DNA from: Maliibacterium massiliense
GTDB lineage: Bacteria; Bacillota; Clostridia; Christensenellales; Maliibacteriaceae
Assembly: GCF_900604345.1 (NCBI RefSeq)
Contig: NZ_LR026983.1
Location: forward strand, 496,001-560,000
Reading direction: 5' to 3'
DNA: 64,000 bases
The notes beneath the pieces were generated by a model. That model ran no database searches, had not been told where the DNA came from, and was given only the letters and a program-made list of their open reading frames with translations. A program made the translations under genes and the position numbers. Below, in pieces: positions 41,799 through 51,696 of the stretch; position 1 is the stretch's first letter; the number at the start of each line of letters is the position of its first letter.

Positions 41799-43367
41799 TC
41801 AGGCGCGCTTTGCGGGACGGAACGGGCGGTACATCAGCACCTTGTCGCCCGGGTGTAGCTCCCGCTCCTTGAGGTACGGGTTCAGCTGCGTCACCTCGTC
41901 GACCGTTGCGTTAAACTTGCGCGCCACGCTCCAGAGGGTATCGTCGTGCTGCACCACCACCAGCACGATGCCGTAATCCGCGCCGCCTGTGGCCTCGCCG
42001 CCGTCGGTCACCTCGCTGACCACGTCGCGCGTCACCACCGGCGTGCAGTACGCCTCGATGTCCAGCGCCACGCGGCAGTCCACCTCCTCGTCGGAGACGG
42101 CGGTGCAGTTGGCCTGCGCCACATTGGCCAGCGCGCCCAGCTGGGCGTCCGTGGTATCGCAGGACATACCCAAGTCGCATTCAAAAGGCTCAGAGGCATG
42201 ATAGCCGAAGATGGGCATGCTCTCCTCGTCGGAGTGGTACACCACGTCGCAGGCGATGACGCCGCTTACGCGCACGCCCTTGTCGGTGGCGCTCACTTCC
42301 TGCACCACCGGGCGGGCGCTGAGCATCAGCGCGCGGCTGATGGGGGGCAGCCCATCGGGCAAGGGCAGCGCAAAGCGGTAGGTCTGCTGGGTGCTCTGCC
42401 GCTCTTTCTGCTGCAGCAGCGCCACCTCCCCTGCGGATACGTCGATCACGCGGCCCGGGGCGTACGCGTCGCGCAGCAGCACCTCATCCACCTGCTCGCG
42501 CACCGTTGCCGTGGCGGTGAGCGCCGCCTCCACGCGCAACACGCGTTTTTCCTCCATATCGTCCAGCTGGGGGGTGACGTCGATATCGTCCACCACCACC
42601 TGCACCTCCAGATCACCCTGCGGCACCACCGCGTCATTCCACGATACCTGCACCGATACCGGCACACTGTAGGTCAAAAGCTGGGGCAATCCGCTCGCCG
42701 CGTTGGACATGTAGAGCGTGTGCACCAGCATCTCGCCCTCTATCTGCACGTGGTCTCCCTCATTTGCGACGTCGCGCACATTGATGTAGGCCTGGTTGTG
42801 CAGCACTTCGTCCACGGTGAGCGCACGCTGCGGAATGTCCACATCGTCGCTGACCACCACCTCCTGCACCTGTTCCTCCACAGTGGAGACACCCGTCACC
42901 GGCTCAGTCTGCATCTGAATGCCCTCCACGCCAGTAATGTTGCGCACCCAGTCCATGGGCTCCACGCTCACCACGCACACGTCCAGCACCAAATCCGCGC
43001 TGAGCGTCAGGTTGCGCGCGCCCTCCATATTGTAGTCGATCTGCCGCACCGCGCCCACCACGCGGGCGCGCATACCCGGCTTCACCCCTTCAAGTTGCAT
43101 CTTGTGGCTGAACTCCGTCTCCGCCTCCAGCGCCTCCACGCTGCCGTCAATGGCGGTGTAGAGCACCTCAAAGAGTACCTTGCCCGCCATCATGACGGTG
43201 TCCTGCAGGGTCTCCGCACTGCCCATGATGAGGCGGGCCCCCACGCTTACCACGCGCAGAATATCCTGCTGGTCCTCCTGCAGGGTAACGTTGCCTTCCA
43301 GCTGCGCTGCCTCTTTGCGGCACTGCACAAAACGGTCCATCTGTACTTTATCGCGAATGATTTCCAC
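41799..43367 (-). CDS. DUF3794 and LysM protein, SipL-like spore coat factor
   Basis: The 522-residue protein has DUF3794-type repeats spread over residues 30-440 and a C-terminal LysM domain (about 455-505: 'VVQHDDTLWSVARKFNATVDEVTQLNPYL'). This layout matches SipL of Clostridioides difficile, which works with SpoIVA in coat assembly. The start is taken as GTG at 43367 since GAGGGGG lies 8 bases upstream; an earlier TTG (43391) has no site. It follows spo0A in the same direction, with a terminator between. Confidence 0.85.
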   Translation of the reverse strand: MEIIRDKVQMDRFVQCRKEAAQLEGNVTLQEDQQDILRVVSVGARLIMGSAETLQDTVMMAGKVLFEVLYTAIDGSVEALEAETEFSHKMQLEGVKPGMRARVVGAVRQIDYNMEGARNLTLSADLVLDVCVVSVEPMDWVRNITGVEGIQMQTEPVTGVSTVEEQVQEVVVSDDVDIPQRALTVDEVLHNQAYINVRDVANEGDHVQIEGEMLVHTLYMSNAASGLPQLLTYSVPVSVQVSWNDAVVPQGDLEVQVVVDDIDVTPQLDDMEEKRVLRVEAALTATATVREQVDEVLLRDAYAPGRVIDVSAGEVALLQQKERQSTQQTYRFALPLPDGLPPISRALMLSARPVVQEVSATDKGVRVSGVIACDVVYHSDEESMPIFGYHASEPFECDLGMSCDTTDAQLGALANVAQANCTAVSDEEVDCRVALDIEAYCTPVVTRDVVSEVTDGGEATGGADYGIVLVVVQHDDTLWSVARKFNATVDEVTQLNPYLKERELHPGDKVLMYRPFRPAKRA

Positions 43368-43439
43368 TTGTAATACCCCCTCATATTGCAACAGGCTGTT
43401 ATAGTATATCGGCCCCGCGGTGGAATTAGAACACCGCGC

Positions 43440-43489
43440 AAAAAAAGACCCGCCCGGGCTTATCGCATAAACGAAAAGCGCGGGCGGGA
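43440..43489 (-). terminator. Terminator of spo0A
   Basis: CCCGCCCGCGCTT and AAGCCCGGGCGGG arms are followed on the minus strand by TCTTTTTTT. Confidence 0.85.
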
Positions 43490-43511
43490 TCCATGAAGGG
43501 GTGCTGCTGCG

Positions 43512-44294
43512 TCAGGCGCTCATGCGCTCCATGGAGAGTTTGTCGGCCACCAGGGCGATGAACTCTCCGTTGGTGGGCTTGTCTCCCTTGTTGTAGATGT
43601 TGATGCCGAACACCTGGTTGATGTTCTCAATGCGGCCGCGCGAGAAGGCCACCTCGATGGCGTGCCGGATGGCGCGCTCCACCTTGCTGGGCGTGGTGTT
43701 GCACACCCGCGCGATGCTGGGATAGAGCTCCTTGGTGATGCGGTTGATGATATCCTTGTTTTCGATCACCATCTTCACCGCCTCGCGCAGGTACTGATAG
43801 CCCTTGATGTGCGCGGGGATGCCAATCATCAAAAAAATACTGGTGATGCGCTCGTCCATCGAGCGGGACATGGGCATGGGCTGCATCATGGGCTGGGCGG
43901 CGCCGCGGCGCACGCTCTGCCCGCCTGCGACCTCGCGGATGCGTTTGACCAGGATGTCCATATCGTAGGGTTTGACCATGTAATAACGCGCGCCCATGTC
44001 GATGGCGCGGCGAATGAACTCCTCCTGCCCCACCGCGCTGGTCACGATGATCTGCGGATGCTTGCCCTCCAGCTCCTGCAGGCGCTCGAGCATGGTAAAT
44101 CCATCCGCGTTGGGCATGATCAGATCCAGCAGCGCCACGTCGGGCGCCAGCTCGTCCGCCATGCGCAGGCCCTCATCGCCATCGCCCGCCGCGCCGACGA
44201 TCTCCAGATCGTCCTGCATGGACAGGTAGTCCACCATGATCTGGCGCAGGTCCTGGTTGTCTTCCACCACAAGTACTTTGATTTTGTTCGGCAT
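43512..44294 (-). CDS. spo0A: Sporulation transcription factor Spo0A
   Basis: The 260-residue response regulator is the master switch for sporulation. The receiver domain (1-125) has acidic E11-D12, the phosphorylation site D57 in 'DVALLDLIMPNADG' and 'MVKPYDMD'. The DNA-binding domain (about 150-260) is highly conserved ('RVCNTTPSKVERAIRHAIEVAFSRG', 'PTNGEFIALVADKL'). GGAGGAG lies before the ATG. An exact 0A box lies upstream. Confidence 0.98.
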   Translation of the reverse strand: MPNKIKVLVVEDNQDLRQIMVDYLSMQDDLEIVGAAGDGDEGLRMADELAPDVALLDLIMPNADGFTMLERLQELEGKHPQIIVTSAVGQEEFIRRAIDMGARYYMVKPYDMDILVKRIREVAGGQSVRRGAAQPMMQPMPMSRSMDERITSIFLMIGIPAHIKGYQYLREAVKMVIENKDIINRITKELYPSIARVCNTTPSKVERAIRHAIEVAFSRGRIENINQVFGINIYNKGDKPTNGEFIALVADKLSMERMSA

Positions 44295-44360
44295 AAAATA
44301 CTCTCCTCCCTGTATGCAAGCGCAGCGTTTTGTTGCGACGCTGCGAAGCTTCCCACATGA

Positions 44361-44368
44361 TTGTCGAA
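44361..44368 (+). promoter_or_regulatory. 0A box upstream of spo0A
   Basis: TTGTCGAA on the plus strand matches the Spo0A target TGnCGAA exactly. It is 67 bases before the spo0A ATG, which fits autoregulation. Confidence 0.6.
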
Positions 44369-44572
44369 AAACAGCGGATTCTGTTGGTGAAATATAATTG
44401 TTATTCTCATAAATCATGTTCAAACCAATTTTAGCACAAGAAAATCCCAAAATAAAGGGCCGCGCCTTGCCATTCGCCAGCATTGGACAAGATTTTTTAC
44501 GTTTCTGCAAACAAAGTGGAAAAGGCACAGCATTCCCAGCAGGTGTGTCGTTTTTTTGCGGGGACGCCCCCG

Positions 44573-44809
44573 CGCGCATATGCGGGTTGGTGCGGCGCAC
44601 GGCCTGCGCACCTCAGGCGCGGCGCGTGAAGACAACCCGTGCGCATACGTGGATGCTGGCGCCAACGATGCGCCGCCATACAAAACCAGGGTTATGTCAG
44701 ACACCTTGCGCGTATGCGTGAGCTGGCGCAGCACACGTCCTGCACTCCCCAGGCGCGGCGCGCAAAGAGGCCCGCGTGCATACGCGCATTGCTGGCGCCA
44801 TCCCACGCC
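44573..44809. repeat. Imperfect direct repeat of about 103 bases (family B)
   Basis: Unit 1 (44573-44674) and unit 2 (44707-44809) align along their whole length with about three quarters of bases the same by eye, sharing CAGGCGCGGCGCG and GCTGGCGCCA blocks. The gap 44295-44855 also holds the spo0A upstream region and the glpK terminator. Short frames here are not credible genes. Confidence 0.6.
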
Positions 44810-44814
44810 AAAGG

Positions 44815-44847
44815 TGCAAAAAGGCGCCGCGCCAAGGGCGCGGCGCC
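44815..44847 (-). terminator. Terminator of glpK
   Basis: An 11-base-pair perfect GC stem (44823-44833 with 44837-44847) with a 3-base loop is followed on the minus strand by TTTTT. Confidence 0.9.
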
Positions 44848-44855
44848 ATGATTGA

Positions 44856-46364
44856 TTATTCCGCGCCCGCATCGGGCTGCAGCCAGTTGCGCGCGCGTGA
44901 TACGGCGCGCTCCCACAGCGCGCACTTGCGCCGCACCCACGCCGCGTCCCGCTGGGCGGAAAAGACGCCGTCAATGGCGTGCATGCGCGCAATCTCGGCC
45001 TTATCCCGCCACACGCCGGTGGCAAGGCCCGCCATGTATGCCGCGCCCATGGCCGTGGTCTCGATGTTTTGGGGGCGCATCACCTGCGCCTCCAGGATAT
45101 CCGCCTGGAACTGCATCAAAAAGTTATTGGCACTGGCCCCGCCATCGACAAGCAGGCGGCTGAGCGATACGCCCGCGTCCTTCTGCATGGCCACCAGCAC
45201 GTCGCGCGTCTCCAGCGCGATGGATTCCAGCGCCGCCCGCACGATGTGCGCGCGGGTGGTGCCCCGCGTAAGGCCCAAAATAGTGCCCCGGCTGTATGCA
45301 TCCCAATAAGGCGCCCCCATCCCCGTAAAGGCGGGCACGAATACCACGCCGCCGGTATCGTCCACCGACCAGGCGAGCGCCTCGCTCTGAGCCGCGTTTT
45401 CAATGAGCTGCATCTCGTCACGCAGCCACTGGATCGCCGCGCCAGTGACGAAGATGCTTCCCTCCAAGGCGTACTCCACGCGATCGCCGATGCCCCAGGC
45501 GATGGTGGTGAGCAGCCCGTGTCGGGAGGCCACCGCCTCGCTGCCCGTGTTCATCAAAAGGAAGCAGCCCGTGCCGTAGGTGTTTTTGGCGTCACCCGGG
45601 GAAAAACAGGTCTGCCCAAAGAGCGCGGCATGCTGGTCTCCCGCAATGCCCGCAATGGGGATCTCACTGCCCAGTATGGCGGCGTCCATCATGCCCACCA
45701 CCCCCACCGAGGGCTTCACCTCGGGCAGCACCGTGCGGGGGATATCCAGCAGGCGCAGCAGTTCCTCATCCCACATGCGTGTGTGGATGTTGTAGAGCAT
45801 GGTGCGCGAGGCGTTGGTGACATCGGTCACATGCACCCGTTTATTTGTCAACTGGTATACCAACCAGCTGTCCACCGTGCCAAAGCAGAGCTCCCCCGCC
45901 TCCGCGCGCGCGCGCGCGCCCGGCACGTGGTCCAGTATCCAGGCCAACTTGGTGCCGCTGAAGTAGGCGTCCACCACAAGGCCGGTCTTCTGGCGAATCA
46001 TCTCCGCGTTGCCCTGTGCCCTGAGCGCGTCGCATTGGGCCGCTGTGCGGCGGCACTGCCACACAATGGCGTTGTAAATGGGCGCGCCGCTGGCGCGGTC
46101 CCACACAAGCGTGGTCTCGCGCTGGTTGGTAATGCCCACCGCGGCAATTTCACCAGCGGAGATCGCCGCGCGCGCCACAGCCTCACGGATCGCCTGCAGC
46201 TGGGTGTTCCAGATATCCATCGGGTCATGCTCCACCCAGCCGTTGCGCGGATAGTGCTGCGTAAACTCGTGCTGCGCTGCGGAAACCATGCCACCTGAGG
46301 CATCAAACACAATGGCGCGCGAGCTGGTAGTGCCCTGATCCAGCGCCAGGATATACTTCGCCAT
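44856..46364 (-). CDS. glpK: Glycerol kinase
   Basis: The 502-residue FGGY kinase phosphorylates glycerol with ATP. It starts [20 protein letters not shown] and keeps '[11 protein letters not shown]', 'GITNQRETT', '[13 protein letters not shown]' and '[15 protein letters not shown]'. No glpF or glpD lies beside it. An extended -10 (TGCTACAAT, 46440-46432) is seen upstream. Confidence 0.97.
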   Translation of the reverse strand: MAKYILALDQGTTSSRAIVFDASGGMVSAAQHEFTQHYPRNGWVEHDPMDIWNTQLQAIREAVARAAISAGEIAAVGITNQRETTLVWDRASGAPIYNAIVWQCRRTAAQCDALRAQGNAEMIRQKTGLVVDAYFSGTKLAWILDHVPGARARAEAGELCFGTVDSWLVYQLTNKRVHVTDVTNASRTMLYNIHTRMWDEELLRLLDIPRTVLPEVKPSVGVVGMMDAAILGSEIPIAGIAGDQHAALFGQTCFSPGDAKNTYGTGCFLLMNTGSEAVASRHGLLTTIAWGIGDRVEYALEGSIFVTGAAIQWLRDEMQLIENAAQSEALAWSVDDTGGVVFVPAFTGMGAPYWDAYSRGTILGLTRGTTRAHIVRAALESIALETRDVLVAMQKDAGVSLSRLLVDGGASANNFLMQFQADILEAQVMRPQNIETTAMGAAYMAGLATGVWRDKAEIARMHAIDGVFSAQRDAAWVRRKCALWERAVSRARNWLQPDAGAE

Positions 46365-46545
46365 CCCTCTTCCCCCTTATTTCCGTTCCAACTTGTCAAA
46401 AAATGTGTGTTTTACAGGTTGCTCTGCCCTCATTGTAGCAGTTTATGGGATAATTTCCAGCTTTTTTGTGCGCGGGCATGGTGCGCGCATGATTTTGCAT
46501 ATACATATGGCAAGTGTTTTCTACAACGAAAGGAGCTCATGCACC

Positions 46546-47058
46546 ATGTCTACGCGCCGCATACAGATGTCTTCCGCCATCAAACCGCTGCAGGGTGCGC
46601 CGCAAAAGCAGGCGGCCGCAGCAGCATACAAATCCGCCTACCAGCCCAGGCATGCCAAGCCGGAGCCGAAGCAGACGCCGCCGTCCCAGCGGCCCGCACC
46701 CCAAAACATGCCCAGGCACGCAAAGCCCTCGCCGGATACCGCCCCCCAGCAGCCTGACCAGCAGGCGTCTGCGCCGCAGCAAGCGGCCCCCGCACCGCCA
46801 CAGCACGCCTACAGGCAGCAGGAGCCTCCCGCACCGCCGCGCATCTCCATGGAAGCGCCGCCGCAGGACATGCCGCCCCAGGGCACGCCGCTGCAGGATG
46901 CCCCGCCCCAGGGCCCCGCACCCCTGCAGCCTGGCACTGGCTTTGCGCCTCCCCACTACGCGCCCCGTTCGCAAAAATCCTTTAGCGCACTTAAGCGCGT
47001 GCAGCAGGAACAGGATCGTATTCTCGCCGCGGTGCGCGGGCAGAAAAAAGCGGATTGA
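46546..47058 (+). CDS. Unrecognised proline/glutamine-rich protein
   Basis: The 170-residue protein starts MSTRRIQMSSAIKPLQGAPQ. Residues 15-140 are Pro, Gln and Ala rich, basic and disordered, with repeated RHAKP and PPQ(D/G) motifs. The last 30 residues ('SQKSFSALKRVQQEQDRILA...') look like an amphipathic helix. No signal or membrane segment is seen. AGGAG lies 10 bases before the ATG. Codon choice fits the genome, and the gene is the lone plus-strand gene between glpK and pckA. Function unknown. Confidence 0.65.
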   Translation: MSTRRIQMSSAIKPLQGAPQKQAAAAAYKSAYQPRHAKPEPKQTPPSQRPAPQNMPRHAKPSPDTAPQQPDQQASAPQQAAPAPPQHAYRQQEPPAPPRISMEAPPQDMPPQGTPLQDAPPQGPAPLQPGTGFAPPHYAPRSQKSFSALKRVQQEQDRILAAVRGQKKAD

Positions 47059-47211
47059 TCATGCAGCAAGAAGGGGCTGCCTGCACAACCTGACGTGCAG
47101 GCAACCATTTGATTGTAAACATGAACGAAATCCGCCACCGTTCACGCCCGGCCAGCCTCCCCTGGATTGTATGCACACCGCCCCTGCGCGCAGAATCATA
47201 CCGACGCATAT

Positions 47212-47243
47212 AAAAAAGGCGCTGCTGTACAGCAGCGCCTTTT
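47212..47243. terminator. Bidirectional terminator between the Pro/Gln-rich gene and pckA
   Basis: A perfect palindrome (about 47216-47241) is flanked by AAAA and TTTT, serving pckA on the minus strand and the plus-strand gene. Confidence 0.9.
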
Positions 47244-47269
47244 ATCAGGCAGTGGCAGCCTTGGTCACA

Positions 47270-48853
47270 TTACTCGGCATCAGGCTTGGGGCCCGCGTCC
47301 ACAATGTGCTGAGGCATGTTGGTGTACTTCTTGAAGTTGTCAACAAACATCTGCGCCACACGCTTGGCCGCCGCTTTGTAGGCGTCCTTGTCGGCCCAGG
47401 TGTTGATGGGCTGCAGCACTTCGCTGGGCACGTTGGGGCAGGCGGTGGGCACTTCCACATTGAAGATGGGGTCGTGCACAAATGTGCCCTTCTCCAGATC
47501 GCCGTTGAGCGCGGCGGTGACCATGGCGCGGGTATTCTTAATGCTCATGCGCTTGCCCACACCGTAGGGGCCACCGGACCAACCGGTGTTGATCAGGTAC
47601 ACGTTGGACTGGTGCTCGTCGATACGTTTGCCCAGCATCTCGGCATAGACCGATGGGTCAAGCGGCAGGAACGGCCCGCCAAAGCAGGTGGAGAACGCCG
47701 GCTGCGGCTCGGTGACACCGCGCTCGGTGCCGGCCAGACGGGCCGTGTAACCCGAGACGAAGTGGTACATCGCCTGGTTAGCGTTCAGCTTGGAGATCGG
47801 GGGCAGCACGCCAAACGCGTCCGCGGTCAGGAAGATGACCGTTTTGGGATGGCCGGCCTTGCCCGGGATCAGGCAGTTGGGGATGTACTCCACGGGATAA
47901 CCCGCGCGGGTGTTCTCGGTGAGCGAGCCATCGTCATAATCCATCTCGCGCGTGGCGGGATCCACAATGACGTTCTCAATCAGGGTGCCGAACTTGATCG
48001 CGTCCCAGATCTGGGGCTCGTTCTCATACGAAAGGTTGATGCACTTGGCGTAGCAGCCGCCCTCAAAGTTGAAGACGCCGTTGGGGCCCCAGCCGTGCTC
48101 GTCATCGCCGATGAGCATGCGCTCCGGATCGGCAGACAGGGTGGTTTTGCCCGTTCCCGACAGGCCGAAGAACAGCGCGACGTCGCCGTCCTTGCCCACG
48201 TTGGCGGAGCAGTGCATCGGGAACACGTTGCGCGCGGGCAGCAGCGCGTTCATTACAGAGAAGATGCTCTTTTTCATCTCGCCTGCGTACTGGGAACCGG
48301 CGATGATGACCATCTTGCGCGCAAAGGAGACGAGGATTGCGGCCTCGGAGTGCACGCCGTCCAGCTCGGGGATGCACTTAAAGCCGGGGGCGCACACCAG
48401 GGTGAAGCCGGGCTCGAAGTCCTTGAGCTCATCCTCGGTAGGACGCACGAACAGCTGATGCACAAACAAGTTCTGCGAGGCCAGCTCGTTGATGAAGCGC
48501 ACGCCCATGCGGTAATCCGGATCCGCGCCCGAGAAGCCGTCAAAGATGAACAGCTCGCGGTTCTGCAGATACGCGCACATGCGGTTGTAGATCTTCTCGA
48601 ATTTCTCCTCCGAAATGGGCACGTTGACCTTGCCCCAGCTGATCTTATCGCGGAAAGCGGGTTCGTCGACGATATAGCGGTCGTCAGGCGAACGGCCGGT
48701 GTACTTGCCGGTCACGACGCTCAGCGCGCCGGTTTTGCTCAGGACGCCCTCCCCGCGCGCAACGGCCTTCTCCACCAAAAACGGGACAGACGCATTGTAG
48801 TGCACGGCGGTGGGATTGATGATGCCCAGTTTTTCCAATCCGTATGTGTTCAT
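47270..48853 (-). CDS. pckA: Phosphoenolpyruvate carboxykinase (ATP)
   Basis: The 527-residue enzyme interconverts oxaloacetate and PEP with ATP/ADP. '[15 protein letters not shown]', the P-loop '[16 protein letters not shown]' and the metal-binding 'LIGDDEHGW' are all present. In anaerobes it often runs towards oxaloacetate. GAGGAG precedes the ATG. Confidence 0.98.
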   Translation of the reverse strand: MNTYGLEKLGIINPTAVHYNASVPFLVEKAVARGEGVLSKTGALSVVTGKYTGRSPDDRYIVDEPAFRDKISWGKVNVPISEEKFEKIYNRMCAYLQNRELFIFDGFSGADPDYRMGVRFINELASQNLFVHQLFVRPTEDELKDFEPGFTLVCAPGFKCIPELDGVHSEAAILVSFARKMVIIAGSQYAGEMKKSIFSVMNALLPARNVFPMHCSANVGKDGDVALFFGLSGTGKTTLSADPERMLIGDDEHGWGPNGVFNFEGGCYAKCINLSYENEPQIWDAIKFGTLIENVIVDPATREMDYDDGSLTENTRAGYPVEYIPNCLIPGKAGHPKTVIFLTADAFGVLPPISKLNANQAMYHFVSGYTARLAGTERGVTEPQPAFSTCFGGPFLPLDPSVYAEMLGKRIDEHQSNVYLINTGWSGGPYGVGKRMSIKNTRAMVTAALNGDLEKGTFVHDPIFNVEVPTACPNVPSEVLQPINTWADKDAYKAAAKRVAQMFVDNFKKYTNMPQHIVDAGPKPDAE

Positions 48854-48953
48854 AATGCAGCTCCTCTCAAACGATTTATGCCCAACCCCCTGGTAAATCG
48901 CAGCGGTGAAGCTGTGGCTAACAACTGCGTTGTGATTTGAGGGTGTGTGGTCA

Positions 48954-48982
48954 AATGTGGGATAAACAATCTAACCCACATT
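48954..48982. promoter_or_regulatory. Inverted repeat upstream of pckA, possible operator
   Basis: AATGTGGG (48954-48961) and CCCACATT (48975-48982) form an 8-base inverted repeat with a 13-base AT-rich spacer, about 100-130 bases before the pckA start. No T-run follows, so it is more likely a protein site than a terminator. Confidence 0.4.
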
Positions 48983-49041
48983 AGCAATTATACGACGCTT
49001 GCCCTTGTTATCCTCCCTGGCTAGATAAAAAAATCACAAAA

Positions 49042-49905
49042 TTATACTATCTCTTTTGCGATAAGCTCTGCGATATGCTGCCACGTCTCCTCCGGCAGCA
49101 CCTCGCCGCGCACGCGCGCATCCAGGCCGCAGGCAGCCAGGATCGCCTGCGCTTGGTCGCGCGCAAGGCCGATGGCGGGCGCGCAGAGGTTGTTGAGCAG
49201 GGTCTTTCGGCGCATCGCAAAGCCGGCGCGCACCACGCGCATCATGAACGCGTCGCCGCAGGCAGGCGGCACCCTTTCCTCTTTGCGGCAGAGATGCACC
49301 ACGCAGGAATCCACACCCGGCTGGGGCACAAACGCCTGGCGGGGCACGTCAAAGCACGCCCGCGCCTGACAGAAATGCCGCACCATCACAGACAGCACCC
49401 CGTAGGCCTTGCTGCCCGGCGATGCCAGAATGCGCCCCGCCGCCTCCTTCTGCACCAGCACCGTGGTGGAGACGATGTGCGCATCGCTCATAAGCAGCTT
49501 CTCCAGCACAGGGGTCGTGATGTAATACGGCAGGTTAGCCACCACGCGCAGAAATGCTGCCGCACCCAATTGTTTAAGTTTACAATCCTCCATGCGGAGG
49601 AAATCCCCCTGTACGATCTGCACATTGGTAAAATCTGCCACAGCCTCGCGTAGCGGGGCGATCAAGCGGCCGTCAATCTCCACCGCCGTGACATGCGCCG
49701 CACGCGCGCACAGGTGCTGCGTCAACGCGCCCAAACCTGGCCCGATCTCCAGCACGGCATCCTGCGGCCCAACTTCAGAGGCGTCCACCATGGCCTCCAA
49801 CAGGTTATCGTCGCAAAAAAAGTTCTGCCCCAGGTTCCGCTTTGCCTGCAAGCCGTAATCATGCATCACCGCGGCTATCGCGGTGGGATGACTCATGTTG
49901 CGCAT
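49042..49905 (-). CDS. rsmA: 16S rRNA dimethyladenosine transferase
   Basis: The 287-residue KsgA-type enzyme dimethylates two adenines near the 3' end of 16S rRNA. 'KRNLGQNFFCDDNLLEAMV', 'VLEIGPGLGALT' (SAM site) and the catalytic 'VVANLPYYITTPV' are intact. The ATG at 49905 (MRNMSHPTAI) has GAGGAGGG upstream. It follows the 3D-domain gene, the same neighbourhood as yabE-rnmV-ksgA in Bacillus, but rnmV is absent here. Confidence 0.97.
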   Translation of the reverse strand: MRNMSHPTAIAAVMHDYGLQAKRNLGQNFFCDDNLLEAMVDASEVGPQDAVLEIGPGLGALTQHLCARAAHVTAVEIDGRLIAPLREAVADFTNVQIVQGDFLRMEDCKLKQLGAAAFLRVVANLPYYITTPVLEKLLMSDAHIVSTTVLVQKEAAGRILASPGSKAYGVLSVMVRHFCQARACFDVPRQAFVPQPGVDSCVVHLCRKEERVPPACGDAFMMRVVRAGFAMRRKTLLNNLCAPAIGLARDQAQAILAACGLDARVRGEVLPEETWQHIAELIAKEIV

Positions 49906-50037
49906 GGCATGCCCTCCTCTCTGCGCGCCGCGCCGCAATAGCGGCGCTTGCGCATCGGGGTCATTATAGCACAAAAAGCGGCGCTGTCCATCGGGCAGCA
50001 CCGCTTTTATTGTAAACCACAATATTTGTAAAGGTTG

Positions 50038-51369
50038 TTAATTCAGGATATAGATCTGCACGTTGCGACGGCCCCAGTTGATGCATTCCTGCCGCGAGTT
50101 GAAGAACACGTCCACTTTATTGCCCTTGATACTGCCGCCGGTATCGGCTGCAACGCCAAAGCCATAGCCCGGAATATACAGGCGGGTGCCCAGCGGAATC
50201 ACGCGCGGATCGACCGCGATGGTGCCCACGCCCGGCTTGGCGCCGGTGGCGGTGTTGTTGCCTGTGTGGGTATACGCCGTAGCGGAGCCGCTGATCACAC
50301 GCGCATAGCTCACGCCGTTGATCATGCCTGCGCTGGCGGCATTGGCCGCGGCGCTGTCAGTCTTGGCGGACGCTGCAAGCGCATTGGGGCGGTTGGACGC
50401 CGCGCTCTGCACGCGGGTGCCCTCCAGCACCACCTGGTTTACAGGCTCCTTGACGATCGTCTCGGCGATGGGATAGCGCGCCACCTCCACGCCGTTTTTG
50501 TAAACCACGCGCTGTGTCACGCTCTTCTCGCCGTTCTGCCCCGCCGTTTGCACCTTCTTGACGCCACGTGCAAGCGACGCGCTCTGGCTGACCGTCTCGG
50601 TAAAGGGAATCTGCTCCTGCAGCACCTCCTGCGCATGGGTGACGCGCGTGATGTCAATGGACATGTTTGCGGTGATGTTGCTGGAAAGCGCGGGACTGAT
50701 CTGGTCCAGCTCGCTTAAAACCACGTTTTCCTCTGCAAGCACATCCTGCACGGTGTCGCTCGTGGAGTATAAAAGCGTGGTGGTGTTGCCGTCGCGCAGC
50801 AGCAGGGGCTTGGCATGCTCCACCGACAGGATCATGCCGTTGTGCAGATCCGCATGGGGCGGGGCGCTGAGCGCGTCATGCGCGCCCAACTCGATGCCGT
50901 AGCGCGCCATGAGCGCCTCAACGGATTGGTTAGCCACCGTCACATGCATGGCGGCACCATCCTCCACAATCACAACGTGCCGCGTGACCATGGGCACAAC
51001 CACCATCGCCGCCGCGCCGGCCGCTGCGAGCGCCAGCGCGCAGAGAAAGGGAATCGAAAGCAGGCTCGCCTCGCTTTTTCTTCCCTTGAGCAGTCCCGCC
51101 AACGCCCGCAGCCAAGGTCTGCACACCCTGCCACAGGCATCTAGGACGTTCGCACCTGCCCGAACAAAGCCGTTTGCCGCGCGGTGCCGCGGCGCGCTGT
51201 GGATTCTGCTGGTCCGGTTGGCCTCGGCCAGCGCCATCTTTTGCAATATCCGCGCCCTGCGCGTTGCATACCTGTGTTGGCGGATGTCAATCGACTGTGA
51301 TATGGCGCCTATAAACGATCTTTTCGACGGCATACGCACGTCGATACGTCCGCATAGATTTCGTTCCAT
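50038..51369 (-). CDS. YabE-like 3D-domain cell-wall protein (DUF348, G5, 3D)
   Basis: The 443-residue protein has a basic N-terminal part (1-95), one membrane helix (about 100-130), a DUF348-type domain ('HVVIVEDGAAMHVTVANQSVEALM', about 131-245), a G5 domain and a C-terminal 3D domain ('AYTHTGNNTATGAKPGVG', 'AVDPRVIPLGTRLYIPGYG', 'AADTGGSIKGNKVDVFF') with the three Asp that give it its name. Such proteins are muralytic, Rpf-like or MltA-like enzymes used in growth or germination. GGAGAGG lies before the ATG. Confidence 0.9.
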   Translation of the reverse strand: MERNLCGRIDVRMPSKRSFIGAISQSIDIRQHRYATRRARILQKMALAEANRTSRIHSAPRHRAANGFVRAGANVLDACGRVCRPWLRALAGLLKGRKSEASLLSIPFLCALALAAAGAAAMVVVPMVTRHVVIVEDGAAMHVTVANQSVEALMARYGIELGAHDALSAPPHADLHNGMILSVEHAKPLLLRDGNTTTLLYSTSDTVQDVLAEENVVLSELDQISPALSSNITANMSIDITRVTHAQEVLQEQIPFTETVSQSASLARGVKKVQTAGQNGEKSVTQRVVYKNGVEVARYPIAETIVKEPVNQVVLEGTRVQSAASNRPNALAASAKTDSAAANAASAGMINGVSYARVISGSATAYTHTGNNTATGAKPGVGTIAVDPRVIPLGTRLYIPGYGFGVAADTGGSIKGNKVDVFFNSRQECINWGRRNVQIYILN

Positions 51370-51425
51370 ACACCTCTCCTTTTGGGTCTGTGCCGCGACC
51401 GGCACACTGTCCAACGCATTCTCAC

Positions 51426-51455
51426 ATTCTAGAGAACGGGGATGTGCCCTGTCAA
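51426..51455 (-). promoter_or_regulatory. Predicted sigma-A promoter of the 3D-domain gene
   Basis: On the minus strand a perfect TTGACA (51455-51450) and TAGAAT (51431-51426) are 18 bases apart. Confidence 0.6.
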
Positions 51456-51574
51456 ACGCAAAGTTGCTGCTAAAACGCCGGGTTTTTGAATTTTCCCCAC
51501 TCAGCTCGTTTTTGCTCGCCATTTTGCAATTACCACTCCCACTTGGTGCTTTTTTCGCCCGTTTCCGGCCCAGC

Positions 51575-51603
51575 TTTACACCCGATGGGGCAAAATGTAT
51601 AAT
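51575..51603 (+). promoter_or_regulatory. Predicted sigma-A promoter of the penicillin-binding protein gene
   Basis: TTTACA (51575-51580) and TATAAT (51598-51603) are 17 bases apart, giving an 87-base leader. The 327-base divergent gap 51370-51696 holds this promoter and the one for the 3D-domain gene and nothing else I can see. Confidence 0.65.
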
Positions 51604-51696
51604 GATTGCAGGCAAAAATGCGCACTTTTTCCGCGGGCATGAACCCATTATTCCCCCCGATTGCGTGCGCTATACATGCGTAAGGAGCTGACGAAA

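Noticed and set aside
46514..48940. An 808-codon plus-strand frame across pckA
   Set aside because: It is antisense to the certain pckA gene and overlaps the better supported Pro/Gln-rich gene in another frame.
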